Below are positions 54,128 through 64,000 of a stretch of DNA of 64,000 nucleotides, piece by piece. The DNA is from Mycogone perniciosa. Its lineage: Eukaryota; Ascomycota; Sordariomycetes; Hypocreales; Hypocreaceae. Position numbers and translations under genes: made by a program. The DNA lies in contig JAOALB010000167.1 in assembly GCA_025331125.1 (NCBI GenBank), forward strand, positions 48,355-112,354, in the 5' to 3' direction. Positions within the stretch are counted from its first letter, which is position 1. Every line of letters begins with the position of its first letter. The notes beneath the pieces are model-generated. The model had not been told where the DNA came from. It worked only from the letters and a program-made list of their open reading frames with translations, and did not search any database.

Positions 54128-54962
54128 AGTAGAGGTCGGAAAGGATGTCTTGGATGAACAACAAAAGAACGCCATGTGATGTCTTACATGTTACGAGTCA
54201 AGGAGTACCAATGGGTTGATATTAAGATGTTTGTTATCGCTACTGTGAAACTTGGATTGCCTTTTTTCTGATTTCCTCAAGTCTTTTTGTTTTTGTGCCA
54301 CAGTAGTGTGTTCTACAGAGAGAAGTTGGAGACTGATTGAACCTGTCACCATACGACAGGAGGCAGCCCCGTGTGCGACCTTTTCAAACAGTCTTATGCA
54401 TAAATCTGTCTCTTTTTGTGATGCGAATTTGTTCCCCCCATTTCACTGGAAAATTGACTATGAGTGGTAGAGATATGAATGAACCCTCATTTGGAGAATA
54501 TTCGCTGTACTGCCGTCATAAGCTGCCTCTCCATTCGACTTCTCCTCTACGTTTTCCGCACCCATGATTTTTACCAAATAAGAACTACTGTACACTAAAC
54601 GAGCGAACAATGGGCCATGTCTCCTGTTCAAAGTCCCGCATGTGGGTGATGCTTGCTTCAAACTTTGTGCAACATGTCAGCTGCCACCTACCCTGCAGGT
54701 TGACCACGATTTCTGGGGGGTTTTGGCGAGAGAGTCGCTTCCTGGAGGCGACCCGGGATAAGACACTTCTGGGATGAAACTTCCTGCCTATTCATCAAGC
54801 CTCCTGTGGCTGCTTCTGGGGACGGATAATTGCCCCCTCGACATCATGAGATGCAGCCAACACTTCAACTCCACATCTGCTCTTTGCAATCAACAGTTTA
54901 CTATCGACCGCTTCAACTTCTCACCACCGAGACATCACTTCCATTAATTTCGGATACCAAAA
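54128..54962. other. Intergenic region
   Basis: 835 bp with no supported gene or repeat. CT/CA-rich in the last 100 bp before the next start. Confidence 0.4.
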
Positions 54963-55555
54963 ATGCATTCCACTACGTTGATGTTAACTATCTTCCTCGT
55001 TAGGTCAGGGCTCTGTGGTGTCGTCGATACATCCATGACCAAGCTGCCGGGATCTTCTCAGCAACCTCAGCCAAAAATCGAAGAATTTCCGGTCCAAGAC
55101 ATCAAACAATACACTGGCTTAGATCCTTACGACTACTTCATTGAGCAATCTGCGAACCCCGAGACTATTGCATGCATACCAGTACGTGATCAACTCAGTT
55201 CCCCTCCATTAAGAATAACATTGCCTGCTTACATGCTTGTCCAAAGAATAATTCCCCCGACAGAGTGGGTTGCCCATACACCATGGGCCATTGGGAGGAA
55301 CTGGTGGATCAAGGAACGCGTAAACTGGTGGTCAAGAGCAGGACATGCAGACCCGTCTCCCAGTACTGTTGTCAGACCGTTGTTTGTGCACCGAAGAGAG
55401 AAGATGTTCGTGTTGAACTCAGCGAGGCTGTTGGACGGATGTGGAATCCGTTGACGGCCAAGTGTGTCTCAGGGGGAAATGGAGGTATCTGGATGGGCAG
55501 CGGATGGGGATTCTTAATCCAGGTATCGCGACCTGCGAACTGCACTGCGCAGTAA
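54963..55555 (+). CDS. Small secreted Cys-containing protein, unknown
   Basis: Exons 54963-55181 and 55247-55555 (65 bp intron, gtacgt...caaag), 175 residues. Signal peptide about 1-18 (MHSTTLMLTIFLVRSGLC). The mature protein has a polar first part and a second part with clustered cysteines (VGCPYTMGHWEELV, SRTCRPVSQYCCQTVVCAP, AKCVSG, ANCTAQ), about eight in all, suggesting a disulfide-rich secreted fold. The acceptor at 55246 is the only one in this gap that keeps frame with the downstream ORF. I do not recognise the family. Size and cysteine content fit an effector-type or wall protein; that is inference. Confidence 0.7.
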
Positions 55556-55890
55556 CGCAGTGATGAACTGGCTGGGGATGAGTTTCGAGACAAGTCAGCT
55601 TCGGATTGAACAGGAGGAGATCAGAGGCAGTAGATCAGTGGTCGTATGAATCCATGTCATGTCTTTAGCCAAAATGACTTGTCTGGTAAAACGGTGGCCC
55701 TGGTCTTGGACTGAACATGCCATGCATGATTGAGAGGGGACTAGACAGTTCGCAACGAACGCCCATTTTAATAGCATGAATAACAAGGCCAAACGAATAA
55801 ATTTGTTCGAGATACTATTGTGCGTTTAATTCATGGAGTTTTCATGAGCCCTTTCAGTATTTCGTTCACCATCAACTACCTAAATGCATG

Positions 55891-56736
55891 TTAAGCGGCC
55901 AATCCACCACCACTCAGCATGTTCAAAGCCGTCTTTTTGAATGCATCCATGGCCGCGAGGAACATACTAGGGCCTACACTGATCCGTGCGACACCAATCT
56001 TGGCGAGTTCTACTGTTGTGTGCGCGCCTGGACTCCCCGACAGGAGAACGGCTACCTTGCCATCCAGTTCCTTGACCAGCCTCTCAGCTGTTTCGGTTCT
56101 GAGACCTCTTCCTCTACCGCCCCAGAAAAAGATAGTCGTGGCACCGGCTTCGAGATATGCCTTGCCGCGTTTAATACCTTCTGCTAGTCTAATCTCGTAG
56201 TCAAGAGCAGGAGAGTCATCCAGGCGGAAGATGTCGCACCGGGCGTTGAGGACAAAATCGGGGCAGCCTGCATTCTTGGCTGCTTGAAGAGCTGATTTCA
56301 GACGTTGGACTTGCTCATCAGCGTTGTAGAGGGAGCCGGAAATGCCCTTGTCGAAACCAGCGGAGGGGATGCTGTCTTCGATGTTGGCGCCTGCGGCACC
56401 GGCTTTGATGGCTGCGGTGATGGCGGCTTGGATGTTGGAGCCGTAACCGTCTTGGAGGTCGACGCTTAGAGGGAGGTTTTCTTTGATGCAGAGGGGGCCG
56501 AGGGCTCTGATGGTTTGGAGGTTGAGGTCCAGGGTGAGGTCTTCGTCGTTGAGGCCGTGGGAGGCGGCGATGGCCCAGGAGGCTGTGGCGATGGCTCTGA
56601 CAGGTTGGGGAGAAGAGGAGTTGAGAGATAAGAGGGTGCTGAGAGAGGGGATGTCCCAGATGTTGCAGAAGATGATGGGCTGGCCCGGTTGGTGGAGGGC
56701 TTTGAGGGCCTTGGCGGTTTCGTTGATAGAGGCCAT
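55891..56736 (-). CDS. PEP mutase / isocitrate lyase superfamily enzyme
   Basis: Intronless, 281 residues from the ATG at 56736. The fold markers are present: FCNIWDIPSL near the start, LSVDLQDGYG (Mg-binding Asp) at about 92-101, AGAAGANIEDS at about 114-124, VLNARCDIF at about 159-167. The family (PF13714 type) cleaves or rearranges C-C and C-P bonds next to a carboxylate; members include oxaloacetate hydrolases, methylisocitrate lyases and phosphonomutases. The KKCGH motif of true isocitrate lyase is absent. Substrate cannot be read from sequence. A longer in-frame opening to 56946 exists, but the family starts at MASINETAKALK. Adjacent to a divergent GNAT gene. Confidence 0.88.
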   Translation of the reverse strand: MASINETAKALKALHQPGQPIIFCNIWDIPSLSTLLSLNSSSPQPVRAIATASWAIAASHGLNDEDLTLDLNLQTIRALGPLCIKENLPLSVDLQDGYGSNIQAAITAAIKAGAAGANIEDSIPSAGFDKGISGSLYNADEQVQRLKSALQAAKNAGCPDFVLNARCDIFRLDDSPALDYEIRLAEGIKRGKAYLEAGATTIFFWGGRGRGLRTETAERLVKELDGKVAVLLSGSPGAHTTVELAKIGVARISVGPSMFLAAMDAFKKTALNMLSGGGLAA

Positions 56737-57206
56737 GTTACAGTTTATTGGTGGAGTTTGTGGGGGGTAATATATAGAACTTATATCGAATGGAAGAGAC
56801 AGAGCTTCAACATGAGATCTCTGTGCAAGTGAGGAGATGACTGTCATATATACCCCAACTGGTGCGATGCGGGTTACGAGATTGGGGAGAGCTTCCATAC
56901 GGAATATACGAGGAGGTGCTAGTCTTCGGTAACCGGCGGCATTCATCTATTATGGATATGAGATATTTCGCCTATTTTGATTCAGCCGCACCAAATCAGC
57001 TGCAAGTTTCGGCCGAGTGACTCATTTCAATGCTCTCTCATTGGTCGTGAAGATTGCCCGTTTGGGTATTCACATCGTTCACGGTTCGACTTATAAAGCA
57101 ACAGCCAAAACAGTGTTGCTACTAATGCTGTCGATAATTCTTGTAATTTTCAACTAGTATTAGAGTTTTCTTGTCAGAAATAATTATTACTTCACGATTT
57201 ATCATA
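56737..57206. promoter_or_regulatory. Divergent promoter, PEP-mutase-like / GNAT
   Basis: 470 bp between two divergent small enzymes. Contains the TATA-like acttataaagc at about 57089-57099, a plausible core promoter of the acetyltransferase. No gene. Confidence 0.4.
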
Positions 57207-57821
57207 ATGTCGTTCAAGTTGAGAACCGCGACTGAGGACGATATTGAAGCAATGTGTGGGGTTTATCTGTCCGCGTTCAAAGACGAAATCTTCAGCCGCC
57301 AAATATTCCCCCGGAGTTCAGACGCATCCTTGGACTACTGGCGAAAAGCACTGACGGAAGAGTTCAACGAAGAACATGCAAAGTTCCTTGTCGTTGTCAC
57401 AGAGGCCTCGCCATTAGGTCAATCACCAGAGACTGTTGCTGGCTTCGTGAAATGGGTGGCGCCGGGAGCGCCATTCCATGATTTCGATGAAGATGGATAC
57501 CCTGAAGATGGGAGCCCGGCAATCGCTGCTGAATACTATGAAAAGGTATTCGCTGGTCACCGGAGGAACATGGGTGACACGCCACACTGGTATCTCGACA
57601 TAATCGGGGTGCGACAAGAATGGATGGGCAAAGGCGCATCGAGGCTGCTCGTGGAGTGGGGCTTCGAGAGGGCTGAGATTGAAGGGAAGCCCTGCTTTGT
57701 GGAGTCTACGGAGCCGGCCAAGTCGTTCTACGCGAAGTTTGGATTTCGAGAGGTTGATCGGATGGCGGTTGATACCCCAGAGGGCGAGGCAGCAGTGTTT
57801 TTCATGATTCGTGATGTATGA
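57207..57821 (+). CDS. GNAT-family N-acetyltransferase
   Basis: Intronless, 204 residues from the ATG at 57207 (MSFKLRTATEDDIEAMCGVY). The acetyl-CoA-binding motif A is DIIGVRQEWMGKGASRLLVEWG (about 140-160) with the RxxGxG/A signature as RQEWMGKGA. The C-terminal part SFYAKFGFREVDR matches motif B. The family moves the acetyl group from acetyl-CoA to amines of small molecules or proteins; the substrate is unknown. An upstream in-frame start at 57171 would add an Ile-rich tail that does not fit the family. Head-to-head with the PEP-mutase-like gene, so they may be co-regulated. This is the last ordinary gene before the degraded right end. Confidence 0.88.
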   Translation: MSFKLRTATEDDIEAMCGVYLSAFKDEIFSRQIFPRSSDASLDYWRKALTEEFNEEHAKFLVVVTEASPLGQSPETVAGFVKWVAPGAPFHDFDEDGYPEDGSPAIAAEYYEKVFAGHRRNMGDTPHWYLDIIGVRQEWMGKGASRLLVEWGFERAEIEGKPCFVESTEPAKSFYAKFGFREVDRMAVDTPEGEAAVFFMIRDV

Positions 57822-58379
57822 TGTCAACTGCAATATAACTTGCACTATCAGCTACAATTGCTGAGGTGTACACTTCACTTTTGCTGGTCTGGTACAACGG
57901 TTTACACATGACAGATACTGAAGGGATTTAGAGCACACGGTCATGAAAATAGCTGAACAATCAATGAAGAGCTCTTGAAACATGGCGGAAAATGTTCACC
58001 TCCATTTACTCTGTAGCTTCTTTTCATATTTTGGTTGGAAGATTACTTAACTTTGATAGCCAGCTTTTAGAATAATAATAAGTTTCCGTATACCGAAGAG
58101 TGGGGGCATTTCTTGTATGGTTCAACTGAAACAATGGTTAGGCCATATGTCGAGTGATCTTGACAAAAGATGGTCTACTCTACATTGCTATTACCTAGTT
58201 GCTTAATAAGGCAAATTAGTATATCAATCTGGTCGCATTAGCTAACCATATAAGGCAAGCAGGCAGTTTGGGCATAGCAGGAATATATACACCAATAGCT
58301 TATAAGACTGGCCAGTAGCTTTGCGGCTTCTACTCGTATCTTTCACAATGTATGGGTACTTCGTCCGTGATTATCTGAG

Positions 58380-58509
58380 TTGCAAAACAGAACGCACACC
58401 GTTCCCTTTCTATGATAAGAGGGCAGGGAAGAAAACCAATTAGTATAAAGGAATCAGGTTAAGAGATATACACAACACGGTGTAATAGAGTGGAAATTCA
58501 GGTACCTAG
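58380..58509 (+). repeat. Inverted repeat, left arm (130 bp)
   Basis: Aligns without gaps by eye to the reverse complement of 58856-58985 with about 18 differences, mostly transitions. The arms enclose 346 bp of unrelated sequence. Confidence 0.8.
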
Positions 58510-58855
58510 ATATCGATCCGAATATGCATGATATACCGAATTACGGCAATGATCTACCTGAGGAATAGTAGCTGCTCTTATAAAAAGTCGTCCTCTATGA
58601 GGTGGACCCTACTGCTTCCTAACTGACGATGCTTCATCATCTGTCTCGGCGTACCTGTATAAGTAAAATCTGGGGAAAAGAAAGCCAGCTGCCGCAGCCC
58701 TGCAGCAGCATTAGCTTCTGACTTTGGAAGCCACCCCGATTCATATTTTTGTAGTTGTGTTATTGGTTGGTATAGGATAGTGTTGTCTCTCCCAAGGAGT
58801 TGTCACACAACGCGGTTACGTAGTCAGTCTAAACGCATCTCATCAATATAGCATT

Positions 58856-58985
58856 CTAGGCACTTGAATTTCCACTCTATTACACCGTGTTATTTATATC
58901 TCTTAACCTGATTCCTCTATTATAATTGGTTTCCTTCCCTGTCCTTTTATCATAGAAAAGGAACCATATGCGTTCTGTTGCACAA
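58856..58985 (-). repeat. Inverted repeat, right arm (130 bp)
   Basis: Partner of 58380-58509. Best-conserved block: aacacggtgtaatagagtgg in the left-arm orientation. Confidence 0.8.
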
Positions 58986-59129
58986 TTTAGACGAGAACAA
59001 GCTCCCCTGCATACCTAACTTCTAATCATTCCAATAACTAGAACAATATTATCCGATATGAGTACCTTTACTCCATAGTAACTAGATTGCTTATCGTTTA
59101 GAGACATAGGGAAACATTTCTAACCGCAT

Positions 59130-59580
59130 CTATATATAAATCAGATCGTTCACGCGGGCGGGAATATCCATCGGCCATCGCTCAGCTCTATACAGAACTC
59201 CTCTACAACGCCAGATCATTACACTACATTCGGGCATCTACATTCCTACAATCTCACTATACTTGCCCACCACGGTATTATGGCATTCGCTGCGCTTGCT
59301 ATAAGCAATGTGTCTGCTACTATGTCTTGTCAATGCAGAGGGGGTGAGGAGGGCCACGGCCATCTGTTTTTCAGGCATGCAGGAAGTATGCTCATCCCTA
59401 CCGCAAGAAATAATAGTAACTGATATCCCAGCTAAACTAAAATTCATCTAGGAAGAATGAGTGGTGTTCTGTTCACTGTAATGTTTTCAAGAAAAATTGT
59501 AACTTCTGCAAGTACAAGCCACAGAGATCTGCAGACACCGCAGGCGGGGGTAAACTCGAAGAATGGTATAAGTATTCCTT
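59130..59580 (+). pseudogene. Decayed Cys-rich coding relic
   Basis: From about 59130 one plus frame reads through REYPSAIAQLYTELLYNARS, then CPPRYYGIRCACYKQCVC (59260-59320), shifts frame once near 59340, and continues ACRKYAHPYRKK, three adjacent stops TAA TAG TAA, two more stops, and CSVHCNVFKKNCNFCKYK. All stops in the second half are TAA or TAG, each one C-to-T change from Gln codons CAA/CAG in CpA context. The cysteine spacing suggests a zinc-binding protein. The family is not recognised. It is not functional. Confidence 0.55.
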
Positions 59581-60217
59581 ATATATAATCTCTATTTATA
59601 TTTTAGGTTAACTAAAGCCACAAGTATCATTTAGGAGGCAAGAAAAGCTATCAAGACGGTGACAAAAAGGTTCAAGGCAAGCTCTATTGTTATTATAATA
59701 TCGACAGTTCGTTAGCCGCCCTAGTCATAATTTTCCCAGAGTGCTAACTATAGATGCAGATGTTAAATGCAGGTGATGCAGAGGATGTGGAAAGGAGAGT
59801 AAAGATTAGTGCTTGTCTAGGGGTTAAGAGAATGACCTGGGGTGATAAAACATTTCAGCTGGTTATCACGAGCTAAGGTTATTAGACTCTGAAGGCACTG
59901 GAATTTAGGAGTTGGATATTGGAACTGGGTAGCTGGGATCACAATCGAAGGGCAGTTCAACCTAGCCTTGGCCTATTTATAAGACAACAGGTGTTTCTTT
60001 CAATAGCTAGAAACCAAGAGTTTTACTTTATTTTAGCAGTTTATCCTAGTATTCATATCTCTTTTACTTCCCTCTTAATTATTATACAATAATTTTGCTA
60101 GCTGTCAGACCACAAATCCAGCAAAAGTGAAGGTCCGCGCTATATGCGAGGATAAGTGACCTTATATGCTATGTGACACTAGCCTATGTATTAAGTCCAC
60201 CGTTTCTTTAAGTAAAG

Positions 60218-60440
60218 CTATGCTCCCTTATACCCTTCAACGTCGGGTACTACGTCGAAGGCTTTGCTTGCGACCGCACTCATTCCAAGAAGAAAGGCTG
60301 AGGGACTTTTTGGCTTCGCGCAAAGGACTGCCTTGATGACTTCTCGTCGATCCCACTCGAGTGACGGCTGAACGAGCAGCATTTTCCAATCCACGAGACG
60401 AAAGCCAAGCAAAAAGTATGTTGTATCCCATGATACTCAA
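60218..60440 (-). pseudogene. Possible second coding relic
   Basis: A short minus-strand frame (PSLEWDRREVIKAVLCAKPK, then SPSAFLLGMSAVASKAFDVV) is less AT-rich than its surroundings and looks like protein, but it has no start, no flanking exon and no recognised family. May be a fragment of a mobile element. Confidence 0.3.
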
Positions 60441-61120
60441 TTACTAGGATCCTCAGCAAGATCCAGATCCAGAGTTTGCGCAATTAACCATTGTCTTACA
60501 CAGGCTAGTCGTGGCGTAATTCAGCTGTGGTGGGGAGACCAGATATTCTTGCCCAAATTCAGTTACCGCTGTGAAATCGAGGCGCTCGTTAGGATGTAAA
60601 TCTCGAACAACCCCTATTCTCAGATGATCATTTGATAGCGTTGTTTCGGATTTTGGTGTTTAGCTTAACCCGCCAGCCCCTGACCGCTTGGAGGAAGTCC
60701 TGCATGATCCAATAGTCATTGAGAATACAGTGATCTCTGAGCCTTGCTATAGCTATTACTCTACGAAGCCAAGCTATTTTGTAGATAGGTAGAAAAGAAG
60801 GAGATACTGTCATTGCCACAATTTCTACCCAACAGCTAATTTCGTTTCTGTTTCTAGCTCACCTCCAGTTTGTGGCCAAATACAGCAGAAGAAGTTGTTT
60901 CTATCAGACAATAGTACTGTAAGTCACAGAATATCAAAACACTGCTTTAACCCCTAGCTGGAACTCTGGCAACTAAGGAGTTCGAGTAGTTTCCTCCTCT
61001 GCATACCTTCCTACCTCCCTAGGGGAGTTCGAAAGCAGGCCACCACCATCGAGCCGTTCATATCGTATCTCAAAGGTATTGATGCTTGATACGCTGCTGC
61101 TCAATCGGCCAATACTCTAG

Positions 61121-62274
61121 TCGGTTGGCGCACCAATGCCTTCGTCAGCGGCTTCACAAATGATTCCATCGCTCTCGCCATCACACTGTCGAGCATTGTT
61201 GATGAACACCTCAACTCGCTGGAGGAGTCTAATTTGGTTGACTATGCAAAGCCATTTGCAGATGCCGGCGCCAGAGAATATGGCGCACTTATCGACTACC
61301 ATACCGCAACTATACAGTTTGACCTCTGGAGGAGCTATATGAAAGGGATTACGGCAGATATCGTTGCTGCTATTGGCGACCGGCCCGCCTACAAAATATT
61401 CGGCCATGATGCAACTTTGCGACTGCTCGAGCTTGTGGGGCTGGTCGAAGCTGGAGCGGGAACGATCGGGGGTCTTCGCAGCACGATATATGAACCGTGG
61501 CTCATTGATCTTCCTGACGCCGTTTTTATGAATTCCATGCTTGACATGGGGCAGGAGGTTGACTTGGGCGAGCTGGGTGTCTTTGCCTATGACCTTGGGC
61601 CGCAGAACCGAGGTGCCATATGCGAACGCATATCGACCCAGCTTCACAAGGCCAACATGGCAGGCGAATTACGCTACCCAGGGCTCATACTTGCCAACTA
61701 TGCATACAGCGCCCTGGATGAACGCCACAGTTACAGGCAACGTCTTACCAAGAGTTTGCGCACCTACATAACGGCCTGCAAACAGTCGGGCACAGTGAAA
61801 TTCTTGCCACAGGGAACGAATCGTGCAGCGTTTAGCGACGTTGGCGACTCGGTTTACACTTATGTTATCAACACATGGCTGAGTGGCAAGGACTCGGATA
61901 TTGCTACAGAAATCATGCACGCCTTCATGTCCATGTTCGACCATCTGACACTCAATCCAGTGACTGGGCGGTTGGTGTCAGTTGTTACCGAAGCAATCGC
62001 GATCCATGCGATATTGCCCGTTCTATGTGCATATGGACTCACAGATGAGCATAAGTACAATGAGATGGGTCTGTTAGTGATGCAGCCGTTACTCTACGCG
62101 GCGTGTTTGTCTAGCGATGTGGAAGCAGTGGCTTGGGTAGGCAACGTGATTTGGCACGCTTTGACACGTGTGTGGTTTGGAGATTATGCGTATCAGGATT
62201 ATGCATCGGGAGTTATTATGGCTCCAATCAAGCTGAATTGTGATGTCGAGGTGCTGACGATGGGGTTATATTAG
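61121..62274 (+). CDS. Unrecognised protein, 5' end uncertain
   Basis: Open frame of about 380 codons with normal codon use and clearly higher GC than the left flank. The first in-frame ATG is only at 61339 (312 residues), but the frame already looks like protein from about 61090 (TNAFVSGFTNDSIALAITLS, then SSIVDEHLNSLEESN). Just upstream lies a TGA (61087); it would fall inside a 45-bp candidate intron 61076-61120 (gtattg...ctctag) whose phases join ...PFISYLK to VGWRTN. More upstream exons may exist but no ATG could be reached. The sequence is mainly helical, with no signal peptide and no DDxxD or NSE terpene-synthase motif. I do not recognise it. Confidence 0.6.
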
Positions 62275-62597
62275 AAGCTGTCTCTGTGAATAGAACAGGG
62301 TAGATTAGGGATCCGAAGTTGGATGTTGAATCAAGCTGCTAGAAAAGGGGGAGGGGGGAGGGGGTTGGAAAAACAAAGAAATCCCCGCATACATTTCTCA
62401 GTGAGATGGTATTTCTTTTTGCTCACATTACTCATCTTAAAAGACTAAATACCTATCATCTTCTAAAAATAAGACCATGTGACGCCAAACTCGGGATCCA
62501 AAGACTCAAAAATTAGCAGCGTTTAAACTTAGAGTAAGAGCTTAGGGGGATGACAGACCACACACTCGGGCGTAGACTACAATAACAACTTCACAAT
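62275..62597. other. Convergent intergenic region
   Basis: 323 bp with a G-rich tract gggggaggggggagggggttgg (62348-62367 region), a possible G-quadruplex former on the plus strand. No gene. Confidence 0.45.
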
Positions 62598-63140
62598 TCA
62601 ACTCAACTTCTCCCCGATGCGGCGAATGCGTTGCATCTCCTTGGCGTGTGTGGCCTTCCATCGCTTCCAGACCCCAGACCGACTAGCAGGCATGAAATCC
62701 ACTACTTCTTGGTGGCCGTTTTCTGTAGCAAGACGGAGGGCGATGGCGCCGTCAGGAGCGACGAGGGAATCCTCGGCGCCCAGCTCCAAGAGAATCTCGA
62801 CGAGGCCGAGTTTACCCTCAGAGGCGGCTAGTTGGAGAGGTGTGCGCTCAATATCATTGCAGACTCCGTAGCCGTTTACGTCTGCGCCTAGGGAGACGAG
62901 ACTACGGACCATGGTCGCGTCTCCTGCGCGAACGGCCGCTATCAGAGGTGTTTCGTGCCGGGCATTGGGGGTGTTGGCGCAAACAGGGCCACGCATTATG
63001 AATGCATATACGGCACCGGGACGTTTGCTGGTGATGCATTCGAAAAAGGAGGCAACCAGTTCGGGGTTATTTTTACACATTTCCTCATCTTGGAGTCGTT
63101 TGGCGTCGTGGGTTGTGCCTATGGGCTTCTCCACATGCAT
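62598..63140 (-). CDS. Ankyrin-repeat protein
   Basis: 180 residues from the ATG at 63140 (MHVEKPIGTTHDAKRLQDEE). Three ankyrin units are readable: HETPLIAAVRAGDATMVRSLVSLGADVNG, then ERTPLQLAASEGKLGLVEILLELGAE, then GAIALRLATENGHQEVVDF, at about 80-165. The C-terminus is basic (WKRWKATHAKEMQRIRRIGEK). A phase-compatible upstream exon at 63321-63378 (MIPLHGSIMTGWSLRCCPE, intron 63164-63320, gtacgt...tccag) would extend it to 208 residues; the His-rich bridge otherwise read is probably intron. The protein binds other proteins by its repeats; the partner is unknown. Confidence 0.7.
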   Translation of the reverse strand: MHVEKPIGTTHDAKRLQDEEMCKNNPELVASFFECITSKRPGAVYAFIMRGPVCANTPNARHETPLIAAVRAGDATMVRSLVSLGADVNGYGVCNDIERTPLQLAASEGKLGLVEILLELGAEDSLVAPDGAIALRLATENGHQEVVDFMPASRSGVWKRWKATHAKEMQRIRRIGEKLS

Positions 63141-63378
63141 GCTGGCGGCGATATGGGTCTGCTCTGGAATGTGATGATGATGGTGAAGAGCGCGATGAGG
63201 CAATAATCTTCACGATGGAGAGATGCCTGCATCTCAACTTTCATGTTATGTTTGTGAGGCAGTTGATGAGAGATGCTCGGGCTCTCTTTGACCTATGAAG
63301 AAGTCCAGAGCGGTACGTACCTTCGGGACAACACCGGAGGGACCAACCAGTCATAATCGAGCCATGCAGCGGGATCAT

Positions 63379-64000
63379 GACTCTAAGAGTGATCCAAGTA
63401 CATCCGGCATCACACCTCCGTGTATATAGACCAACTTAAAACCACTCATTAGCAACCTAACCGATCGGAACTTGCTTGCAGAAGTGATTAAGTGTGACTG
63501 CAGTCGGCACAACCGTTATCTTTTATTAGGGTGTGGCCATTTACAAATACCATGGAATGACTTGCGAGTGAAAATAGAGCGAAGCCAAAAAAATGCCATA
63601 AATCATAAAAGTAGAGCAAGTCTAAAAGATACTCAGGAAAAGAACTGTAGGATAGTTTAAATATGTGCTCAGCAACTAGAATTACTTATATTATGCTGGC
63701 TGGATAGGTAGCAATGGGCTTTGGTAAACATGGCACTGTAACTCCTGCTATTTACACTTCTCCCAGCTATAGGGGGAGACTGCTTTGTCAGGGGTAACTG
63801 ACATACCCAACGCACCTGCATTTCCTTATTAGCTAACCCGGGAAGATTCGGCTTCTGATTTAAGCAGCTACTGTATTAGGAATGCGATAGAATATAAAGA
63901 CAGACAGATAGACCTAGTTTAATACTATCAATCACAGATCAACAGTATGAGGGCTCATTGACGAATGCATAAAATGATAGAATTCGACACTCTTGCTTAT
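63379..64000. other. AT-rich right end, no gene seen
   Basis: About 620 bp without a supported ORF, similar in composition to 58-61 kb. May be further decayed repeat sequence continuing beyond the window. Confidence 0.45.

Larger units (their letters stand above)
57822..60960. mobile_element. Degraded AT-rich region, probably RIP-mutated transposon remains
   Basis: About 3 kb without an intact ORF over 80 codons, AT-rich compared with the flanks. It contains a 130 bp inverted repeat (58380-58509 / 58856-58985), a Cys-rich coding relic with TAA/TAG stops (59130-59580) and a further decayed frame on the minus strand (60218-60440). Differences between repeat arms are mostly C/T and G/A. Together this fits transposon debris altered by RIP; no transposase or reverse transcriptase motif can be read, so the class is unknown. 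Confidence 0.6.

Noticed and set aside
57822..60960. Intact transposon or retroelement
   Set aside because: No transposase, integrase or reverse-transcriptase motif could be read in any frame.
61121..62274. Terpene synthase or linalool-dehydratase-like enzyme
   Set aside because: No DDxxD/NSE motif and no catalytic pattern that I can confirm; left as unrecognised.
1..64000. CRISPR arrays, bacterial operons, riboswitches
   Set aside because: No spaced direct repeats of suitable length, and spliceosomal introns show eukaryotic DNA.
1..64000. Secondary-metabolite gene cluster
   Set aside because: No PKS, NRPS or terpene-synthase core enzyme is present; the regulator and transporters fit nutrient uptake better.

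Overview
The window is nuclear DNA of a filamentous ascomycete, most likely a Sordariomycete and plausibly Hypocreales. The signs are 50-80 bp spliceosomal introns with GTAHGT...YAG ends, two nuclear tRNA genes with introns after position 37, and fungus-restricted families (CipC/DUF3759, DUF1996, DUF6604, Zn2Cys6 factors, BIM1-like copper-family proteins). About 31 protein-coding loci and two tRNA genes can be supported. Genus cannot be decided from sequence alone. Spliced models were built by hand; where exon phases are stated to agree, the joined length is a multiple of three. The 50-80 bp figure describes the ordinary introns; three shorter candidates (39-47 bp) were chosen mainly because they keep the frame and are less certain. 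Left part (1-28.5 kb) is mostly housekeeping: a GH18 protein, a secreted two-part protein, a FAM210-like mitochondrial membrane protein, nucleoside diphosphate kinase, glucosidase II alpha (GH31), CipC, an intron-bearing tRNA-Ala, then a nutrient-type block (Zn2Cys6 regulator divergent from an MCT-like MFS transporter, followed by a Dal5-like MFS permease carrying an in-frame stop). After this come an Mmc1-like mitochondrial protein, SmD3, TRM61 and a cysteinyl-tRNA synthetase that could be dual targeted. A 3 kb gene-poor gap (28.5-31.6 kb) with a decayed direct repeat leads to an enoyl-CoA hydratase/isomerase gene that has lost an internal piece: its original C-terminal tail, ending in a peroxisomal SKL signal, still lies downstream in another frame. 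Centre (32.3-46 kb): a DUF6604 protein, UBC7-type E2, auxilin (UBA-TPR-J), an intron-bearing tRNA-Glu, a long gene-free leader-like stretch and a secreted DUF1996 protein. Right part (46-57.8 kb): a single-pass membrane protein with Gln/Pro repeats, pICln, a small hypothetical protein, three secreted or surface proteins, a PEP-mutase/ICL-family enzyme and a GNAT acetyltransferase. Right end (57.8-64 kb) is accessory: AT-rich, with a 130 bp inverted repeat differing mostly by transitions, a decayed Cys-rich coding relic full of TAA/TAG stops as expected after repeat-induced point mutation (RIP), one unrecognised ORF and an ankyrin protein. A palindromic micro-motif TACGGAGTA/TACTCCGTA recurs at least a dozen times, only between genes. 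No complete undescribed multi-gene system is evident; the most interesting items are the broken metabolic genes, the RIP-like relics and the dispersed palindrome.
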